Assembly (NCBI GenBank): GCA_030141605.1
Contig: JAQGDQ010000734.1
Coordinates: 1-64,000, forward strand
Direction of reading: 5' to 3'
Origin: Tubiluchus corallicola
Taxonomy: Eukaryota; Priapulida; Priapulimorpha; Priapulimorphida; Tubiluchidae
Length of the DNA: 64,000 nt
In this document: piece by piece, positions 51,101-61,058 of the stretch
Layout of the letters: each line of letters opens with the position of its first letter
Numbering within the stretch: the first letter of the stretch is position 1
Position numbers and translations under genes: made by a program
The notes under the pieces: generated by a model
What the model was told of the DNA's origin: nothing
Databases searched by the model: none
Seen by the model: only the letters and a program-made list of their open reading frames with translations

Positions 51101-54100
51101 CCATCCATGTGAAAGCTACATCAAATTTTGACATTAAAACTTTTGTACCTTTCAAAAAGAATAACTTGAAAATTAGCATGTTCTCAAATCTTTTTCAGAA
51201 TTGATGTCAAATTTTTTTACTAAAATTTATTCAATTCTGAAACTAAATAAAGTGTTAAACTACTTACAATGTTGCACAGAAGATAATAAGTCTTGGCTTT
51301 TCATTCTCATTTCAGCCTGGCAGAAAGATGGAAAGCCTGTCAGTTTCATTGGTCGCATAAAGCATAAATCGTCCGATCCGCCGGACCCATCCCTCTCCAA
51401 GTTAATGATAGCCGATGTCCAGTACGAGGATCGTGGGGAGTATACGTGTACGGTGACGACTTACAGCGATGGTAGCGTGCAGAGCATGGACACCGTCCTT
51501 GATGTAGCCAACGCTACGGCTAAACTGAGCGTGCTCGGTATGTGTAAAAGTAACATTATCATAGACATTAATATATGTTGTTCTTATCAGTGTCTTCATT
51601 TGAGAAAATTTTATTTCTGGGTTGTGACAGAAGATTTATGGCAGGCAACTATTAATGATCATTGTCGGAGCAAGAAAACTATTTGTATTTGTTTATACAA
51701 GGCTGGTGAAAGGGCAAGGTGACCTAGACAATTGCCTAGGACCTCGCATTTTAAGGGACCTCGCGCTTTGACCCTCAAACTTTTTGTGTCTCCTACGTAT
51801 TTACAGAGTGTATTCGACTCGAATTTCCGAATCCTGAATGCCTGAAAAATGTTTTTTTAATTTTAGCCACGAAATACATTTGAATTGCTCTAAGGGCCAT
51901 CGAATTTTACTTTATCCCTGGACCCATTGGGAACTTAGCCACCAAACCCCCTCGCCCGGGGGCTTCGGGTTTCCTCTCACTGACCCATAACAGTTCGTAG
52001 ATAGATATGAATGTTTAAGATTTTTGAATTCTGTTTTGAAAAGTACTAAAATTGTGTTTTATGCTATGTATACGTGAAAATGTCCTGCACAATCAATTCA
52101 TTGCATCCAGTAAACTAGGTTTCATTTTACCATAAAATGCAGCATTTTAATTCAATTTAATGTTGATAGAATGAACAATTAAATTTGCATTATGTCATCA
52201 TTTCTTGTACGTACTTTCTTATATTCGTTATCCAGGTTTTCTGATTGTCCCTTCATTGGTTTGGGGCGGGAGGGGGGGGAGAAGAATGTTGTTGTGGGTA
52301 ACTTGGCACAGTTGTAATTGTTGTCGCTGTTGCCATCGCTGCTGCTGATGCTGCTTGTTACTGTACAGCCATGTTAGGGTTTCGTCAATATGCTGTAACT
52401 TTTGTTTCATTCACCTATCACAGGACCACCCGACCCGCCCACCGATGTTGAACTGAAGGAGTGTTTAGACCACACGGCTGATATCACCTGGGAGCCGGGC
52501 AGCGATAACGACTCGCCTATCAAAAATTTCATGATTCAACACAACACGGCCTGGGAACCGGACAACTGGATTGACGTCACTACCAAAGTACCGAGTGACG
52601 GTACGTTGAACTTTTTCTGTTTATATGCTTAATTATTGCCCATCTAATCTTTAGCTTTCTTGTTGGCTTGATAGTCTTAAAGGAAAGGAGAAGCCGTTTA
52701 TCTTGTTGGGTTTATTTTGCACTTGTCACTTAAACTTAGAAAAATATAACAAACAAATTTGGAAAAAAACTGTCTATAAAGCATGAAGTTAATTTATACT
52801 GCGGCTATATGGAAATGTTGAGGTGCAGTGATAGTTGATGTTCACTTGAAAATTATGCTGTAACTGATGAATTTCGTGAGTTTTTGTAAGCACATCGTGG
52901 CTTTCTGTAAGCTGCGCGCTGCTGTAACTGATGGATTTCGAGAGTTTTTGTAAGCACATCGTGGCTTACTATAAGCTGCGCGCTGCTGTAACTGATGGAT
53001 TTCGTGAGTTTTTGTAAGCACATCGTGACTTTCTGTAAGCTGCGCGCTGCTGTAACTGATGAATTTCACGATTTTTTGTAAGCACATTGTGGCTTTCCGT
53101 AAGCTGCGTATGGCTGTAATTGATGGATTTTGTGATTTTTTGTAAGCACATCGTGGCTTACTATAAGCTGCGCGCTGCTGTAACTGATGGATTTCGTGAG
53201 TTTTTGTAAGCACATCGTGACTTTCTGTAAGCTGCGCGCTGCTGTAACTGATGAATTTCACGATTTTTTGTAAGCACATTGTGGCTTTCCGTAAGCTGCG
53301 TATGGCTGTAATTGATGGATTTTGTGATTTTTTGTAAGCACATCGTGGCTTACTATAAGCTGCGCGCTGCTGTAACTGATGGATTTCGTGAGTTTTTGTA
53401 AGCACATCGTGACTTTCTGTAAGCTGCGCGCTGCTGTAACTGATGAATTTCACGATTTTTTGTAAGCACATTGTGGCTTTCCTTAAGCTGCGTATGGCTG
53501 TAATTGATGGATTTTGTGATTTTTTGTAAGCACATCGTGGCTTACTATAAGCTGCGCGCTGCTGTAACTGATGGATTTCGTGAGTTTTTGTAAGCACATC
53601 GTGACTTTCTGTAAGCTGCGCGCTGCTGTAACTGATGAATTTCACGATTTTTTGTAAGCACATTGTGGCTTTCCTTAAGCTGCGTATGGCTGTAATTGAT
53701 GGATTTTGTGATTTTTTGTAAGCACATCGTGGCTGTCTGTAAGCTGTGTGCTTACCTCCTAATTAGTTCACAATTGCCAATGCATAAGAAATGAATTCAC
53801 GAAGTAGAAAAGGATTAGGATTAGGGTTAGGGTTAGGGTGGGTTAGGATTAGAGTATTTGAATTGTGTAGGGAATTGTAAACAAGTTCAGATTTTTTTGT
53901 TTCACTCGGCTTGTTAAATGCAGATCAAATGTTCATTTACTTATTTGCTTGTGTTTTTTGTTAATCAGATGAATTTGAAGTTTTTTGTAGAAAAATGACA
54001 AAACTCTTAGGCCTCAAGAATTTGTTGGATGACTTGCTGACATCAATATTAGTTGTAAAGAAAAATTATGAAAAATTTATCAAATAAATTGTTGAAATAA

Positions 54101-57100
54101 AACACATGAGCACATTTTCGATATCAAACATTTTTCAGCTCGGGAATTTCGAGTGGATCTTTCACCTTGGGCACAATATACATTCCGCATCATTGCACGA
54201 AATGAGATTGGCAACAGTGATCCAAGCGACGTAACAGACATCTGTGCCACGCCCGCTGCACGCCCGTCCAAGAATCCGGACAATGTGCGTGGCAATGGAA
54301 CTACTCCAAACAATCTTGTGATTAGCTGGGATGTACGTAGAACTTAATTTTTCTTATTAAAAATTTGGCAAATTTAAACGTTTTCATAATAATACAATTT
54401 GCTGATGCGAACTGATTTTATTTGTCGTTTTACCGGATGTTTTTGTCTGAATTACTTCTATATTTTAGCTTAAAATTAAATCTTATTTTTTATTGTTGTT
54501 TCCTTTCTCGTTAATGGTTTTTAGTGTTATGTTTTCATTTATTTATTTTATTCATAAATTAATCAATAACGATCCGGTTTCAAATCCCGAGATCTGGTAA
54601 TTTTAGTGGATCTCAATCCGATCATGATCCGGCAGAAATGTTTGTTCGATTTTCGCTGTTTGTATTTCTGTAAAGTGATTGTGAAAATAGCTAGTCTTGG
54701 TAGGAAAAAAATACACAACAGTTTCATCAGACTTGATTTTTTTAATAATTTGAAAGATTTCTTTTAAAATCCTCCATAATTTATGAAGATATCGCTTAGT
54801 TTTATGCTGCCGTGATTGTAATGCACGCAATTGTCGTTGTGAACGACCGAAAATCATAAAAAATACATTTAATTTGCAATTATATTAATAACCTGTAAAA
54901 CAGCTATTACTGTAGTAGATACGGCTTCTATCTATCTGTTACCTATTCTAAAAATGTGTTTAACCTAATAGTGAACGGTTGCTCTAGTTTTGCTATATTC
55001 TCTACTACCAGTTGGCTTTTACAACACATTATGTGCAGACATCATTTTACCTGTAAGCTGTGGAATTTCTGTCCAATTTCTGTGGAAACTTCTGTATCAA
55101 TAAACGTTTAAAGTATATTCTACTGTTATACCTTTTGTCAACACGACAGCAATACCAGCAATCTTCACACTGTGGTTTCTTGCTGAAAATAGCACGCAAA
55201 GATAGCGCTATTGCCGCAAAAACATCTGGTAAAAATTTAGAGCCATCTACTTCCATTAAAAGTATGTTTCATTGTTTTTGGTTTACACTCAACAAAAAGA
55301 GACGATACTATATGTGGCATATGTAATAAATGTTCAGATCAAGTGTTCAGAATTTCAGCACAGCAAAATTTCCCAGTGACCCTGAAAACGAACATCATTT
55401 ACATTAAACTGTAGGCTCGGAACCGGATCCGGATCCATCACATACTGGTACGGATCCCATCCGAGCCGGCAAAAAATATGCTTTGTTTTAGTGTTTAAAA
55501 TGTTGCCAGTTGTGACATCATTAACATCCATGTTTGATTCTTTCGTAGTTTAAAGAAATTTTATGACTTTGACGTTTCTGTTTGTTTCGTTTGAAGGAGA
55601 TGGAAATGTTGGAGCAGAATGGACCTGGATTCTTCTACCAGGTGGAGTACAAGCCGCACGGTGCCGGCGACGATGAATGGGTCACAGTCAACATCACTGA
55701 CCCAAAGAATACCTCAATAATGGTGCATCCAACGGACACGTATCAACCGTACGACATCCGTGTTGAGGCTCACAACGACATGGGTTCCGCCATCGTGCCT
55801 GCGGTGGAGATGGTTGGCTATTCGGGTGAAGACAGTAAGTAAACAGCTGAAAATATTCAATCCACATACTGATACCCCTGTGTGCTTTTAGCCTCACATA
55901 CCCCTGTGTGCTTTTAGCCTCACATACCCCTGTGTGTACTTGTTAGTAGTTTTCCTGATCACTTGCTTCATTGTACTTCGTTGCTTTTGCTTACGTGATT
56001 TTTAAAATACATTTCCAAATCAGATCTTCGCAGCTGCAGATGAAACACGGTAGGATTTTTCTAATATTTTTCTGTACAGTCTTAATTATTTGACAACTGA
56101 ATTTATCTCTTATGTGTCTGGTGGACAGCATTTAAGCTGATAATACACCTCGAGTATTTGCAGTGTTCCCTTACTTATCGCGGGTGTTCCGTTGCAGGCC
56201 CACCCGCGATAAGTGAATTTCCGCGAAGTAGGGACTAATTTTAGTAGTCTCACGTCGGTTAGTAGCATCTCAAGCGGGCGCAAGTACTACATTTCGTTTT
56301 TGGTGTGTGTTCATCCGCCGAATAAATACACTATTTACTATACATAGTAATTTTTTATGATTTATAATATTCTTTTAATGTTAGAATTAATATTTTTAAT
56401 ATATTTTTATACATTTTGTGATTTCTTGTGCAAAGTCATCAAATCTATACATTACTGTACAATAAGAATTACGCATGTGCAAAATCATAATTGTAAGTTG
56501 ACCTAAAACGACAACAAAAATCAGGAGGAGGATGAAAGGAACATGTAAGATAGACTGAAATGAAAAGGCAAGAGAAAGCAGGATCAATTCAGTTATCCAG
56601 GGGAACTTGGTTAGTTATGTTAGTTTTTATTCGAATATAAAAAAATTCAAAGTGAATTGGCCGACTTGGCCTAGACTTCATTTTTGCTGTTTCATTATTA
56701 TAGACCTGTTTATTTAATTTATTTCCTAAATGCGATAAATAATATATTGTTACTTACGTTACAGTCAAAATGTTACAACTACAAAACAGAACAGAAATTA
56801 AAGTTTCACTAAATATTGAGAATCGGCACAGGCCAAGAAGGTAGACTTGTTCAGGCCTTAGGAGAGGCAAAATGGAGAGACATAGATGGGTGAAAATAAA
56901 GTAATCGGGGCGAATGAAATGCCAGTATGATTGTAAGAGTAATGATAATGACAAGTGAATGAGATGATTATGAAAATGAAGATTAGATTTCACATGAAAA
57001 TATAGGCCCAAAGAGAAGTAGATCAATCAGCCTGCTCATAAATTGCTACTATGATGTAAAACAGTCGTGTGTATAGATTTTAGGAACCAGTTTTTTGCCT

Positions 57101-60100
57101 TGGTACAAAATATTTTAAGTTAGCTGCAGAGCTTTTGTCACATTTATTTTATTGATGTTTATTTTTTGGTTTGTTTACTGCACCAAACATTTTTGTTTTC
57201 AGAATCCAATTACATTTCTGTGCCATCTCCACTACCTTCTCCATCGTCTACAACTCCATCGCCGTCAACAGTACCTCCACCATCTATTCCCGTGCGGAGT
57301 AACTTTTCAACTCATTCATCACGTAACCTTTCCCTGTCTGCCGTTCCTGACATCATCACCTCAATGTCGGACAGCCTCGCTACCATATCCAGTACACTGT
57401 CCACCATGTCGGACACCATTTCCTTCATGTCCAATGTCCTGTTGGACAAACCGGAAGCGGCATCCGCCGTGTCCGAGTCAATCTCTGCTATGTTGCCATC
57501 CATCTCGGCAATGTCGGACACCATTGTTACCATGACTGACACTCTTTCTGCCGTATCTGATACAGTGTCTACCCAATCACCGGTTAACTGTACACAAAGT
57601 GTGGATACGATGTCTTCTGCTTCCGACGTAGCTGAATCCGAGTCCGCTTCCCAGAATACAGTGTTAGATGAGACATCAAAGACGACGGATTTTGTATTTC
57701 CATTATCTGCATTCAGCACGGAAACGATTGTAGATTCTTACCTACCAAATAATCTAAGCAGAGATCCTAATGTCGACCCTTTCATTTTGCTTTCGAATGA
57801 GTCGTCTGTTGATGTTTCTCCACCGTCTTCAAAAACTTTGAACGTCTCTGACAAATCATCCACTTTTATTAACCTGAATTCTTCAGCAGTTGCTGACATG
57901 TTCATTTCGAAAACGGAACGATTGCCAGTCGAGGAAATAAACTTGCTTGTGGAGGCTGCAAGCTTGCCTCCTCTCAGTACTAATTCTTTTGCTATTACCG
58001 AAAGCTCATCAGCCCAGGTTTTGAGTTCTCCTGGAAATCAATTAAACCGTTCATCACTCAACACGCCACGCTCTTCTGCTAAGATTGCACACTCGCCTGC
58101 AAAGAGTGCAAGCTTATCTACTACATCTGAAAACGTACCCGTGCAATCTGCTGATGCATTTACTAAGACTGTAGGTGCATCTGCTGACATGCCATCTGAA
58201 CCTGCAAGATTACCAGGTGAGGTTGCAGATGCATTTGTGAAGAATGCAATCACATCTGTCCAGACTCCTATTTTATTTACGGAAACAGTAGATGCATCGT
58301 CTACTGATTCCGCAATCTTGTCTCGGACGAACTTTGGCACATCTGACAGTGCGTCTAGGACATCTACAAAAACTATGGAGAAGTCTTCAAGATTATCCTC
58401 GGACACTGTCCAATCAAGTCCATCATATTTAGAATACATTGCAAGTGCAACGTCTCAGCAAGCTGCTGTTGCAGTAGCTAATGCTATGAAGTTGTCCCAG
58501 CACCTTGGTGATTCAGTCGATGTTCCAACTGAAGATGTTGTTGAGCCTGCTAACACATCTCACTCTGTTTCTGAAGACCTTTCTTTGCTCACCTCCAGAG
58601 CTATTGACATGCGACAGAACTTCTCTAATGTACTGGTGACCCTGAATGCAATATCTGAAGCGCAGGAAATGATGTCTCAACCAAACTCTTTTGTCCCCGA
58701 CGTTCTAGCCATGATGGCCTCGGTCCTTTACTTGATATCGGAGACGTTTCCAGTTATGTCAGAGATAATTTCAGTGCTGCCAGAAACTGCCTTTACGGAG
58801 CCGGCTTCAGATTCCATGACTCCGACCGTTGTGGCTATGTCTGACACCATGTCCGTAATATCTGACACCCTCTCTGTGATGTCTAATACACTCGAAGCGA
58901 TGATTGTGGAAAATTTTACCGATTTGGTCGTCAATGCCACGTTGGACGACATTGATCCAGTCATGTCAGATGTGAATTCAACATTGCAAGACATCGTTTC
59001 TAGGATCAAAGATGTCAGTTTTTCAATTCGGACAATGAACAAAACAAAACCGAATTATGGCCCAAATAACGAAACCAAATCAACTTTCCAACTGATTAAT
59101 GAAACAAAGTTAAATTATGAAGTAAATAACAACACCAAGCTTAAGTACGGTCTGATTAACGAAACCAAGCTAATGCATGAACTAAACAATGAAACCGAAC
59201 TAAAATATGAACTGAATAATGAAAGCGAAGTGAATATTGAAAGCGAACTAAAATACGAACTGAATAATGAAACCAAATCAGAATACAGACTGAATAACGA
59301 AACCAAATCAGAATACAGACTGAATAATGAAACCGACTCATATGATGAAATGGAAACACTAGATACTAATTCGTCGTCTTTGGATCTCAATTCGTCAACA
59401 TTAGACGGTATTTTTGACGTCAAGCCAGAAGCTGACCTGTCTAATGCAACTTCGCCTCTTCTCTTTAATTTCTGGATTATACTCGAATTCGGCAATGGTA
59501 CCAGACCATTTGGAAGTACATAATGGTTCTTTCCTTCCTTTTTCATAATTGATTGAACGTTATTTTACTCGTTTTTAGTTCCGTGTTATTGACAATTTTG
59601 ATTTGTACATTTTTGGAATTTTTGTACCTTTTTTAATTTTGTTGATTTTTTTGTTAATTAAGAGCTTAGGATTGAGGAAGTCATCAGCTTTTGAGATGAG
59701 TGCATTCGTTCTTTCCCGTCGGTTTGTTCCTTTTTAGAATCAGAAAAATTATAATTTTCTTATTAGGATTTGTGCAATAAATTATTAGTTTATCAGTTTT
59801 TGATTTTTCTACTGGCTACTGCTGTCCACCTCCACCATCACGAGTACCACCATTTACATCAATATCAGCTTTATCACGTCATTTCAAAAATAGTTTTGTT
59901 TTGTATGAAATAATTTAAACATTTTGCAAAATATAAAGTAGAAAAGTCGTATAACAATACGTCATTGCTCATTCAGTAATAACAACAACATTTTCTGCAA
60001 GTCTCGTCCATGTTTTTGGCTTTACACGTTTTGTGGTCACTTTTTGGTCAACAGAGGACAGCACCACTGTTTATTTTCAGTAGCCTGATTCATGAAGTGT

Positions 60101-60997
60101 GCCTGCTATGTGCTGGTATTATTGCTACTAGTGAACTCGTCAGTTAATTTGCATATTAAGCATGACAGTATAGAGATGTGGTTCAGGCAGTGAAGTGATG
60201 GAGCGGTTTCTTTTATTCATTGACTGTCAGGATCATCTGCTTCCTCTGCTTCCTCGTTTTCTCTTCACTTAAAATATTAAATTACGTTGTTGTTGTTGTT
60301 ACTTGTTTGTTTTACTAAACCTATTTCAAATTGAGAATTTTGAGTATTATTTCTTTGTTAATGTTGCCTTAATGATGCTTGTTAGTACAACCACTATGTT
60401 GCGCACTTAGTTTAATTACAACAGTATAATTCACTGAAATCGTGTCATTAATGCTTTTTTTCTCAAACATTTACAGTTATGACATGTTTGAAGTTACTGT
60501 TGTTCATTCAATTATTCAGCCGACATATGTAGTATCCATGCTTTTCCAGAGCCGGAAGTAATCCCACAGGAATTCCAGGTGGCACGCGTGTTAGGTCCTC
60601 GCGAGGCAGAGTTTGCCTGGAAAAAAGTAGAAAATGACGTTAGCAAAATTAAGGGAGCTTTTGTCGGATACAAGGTAGGTTATAGTTTTTGTTTTTGACA
60701 GCTATTAGTTCTAGTGGTGAGTTCACATGTTTTGTTCCTTTGTTTCTTTTCTACTGTCTAATACTCTGATTATTTTTTCAAACTTTACACAATGTTATCT
60801 AAACTTGTTTCAAATGAGTTGTCATCAAAATAGCTGCGTCTAACGGTCATCGCGGAAGGTTAAATATACATGTCTTATACAGCGTTATCGCCGACGCAAG
60901 TCTGGCAAAATGCAAAATGCAGTATGTAAGTGGTATAAAACTGCAAGACGAATTTTTTAAGCTTATGTTAAGGTAGGGTTTTCTTGTGCTTTAAGGA

Positions 60998-61058
<61 letters not shown>

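Noticed and set aside
53812-53850. Telomere or chromosome end
   Set aside because: Only three to four TTAGGG units, inside an intron between two FN3 exons.
57312-59546. Antisense frames of 104-143 codons inside exon 17
   Set aside because: They are shadows of the plus-strand Ser/Thr/Asp-rich coding sequence and have no recognisable content.
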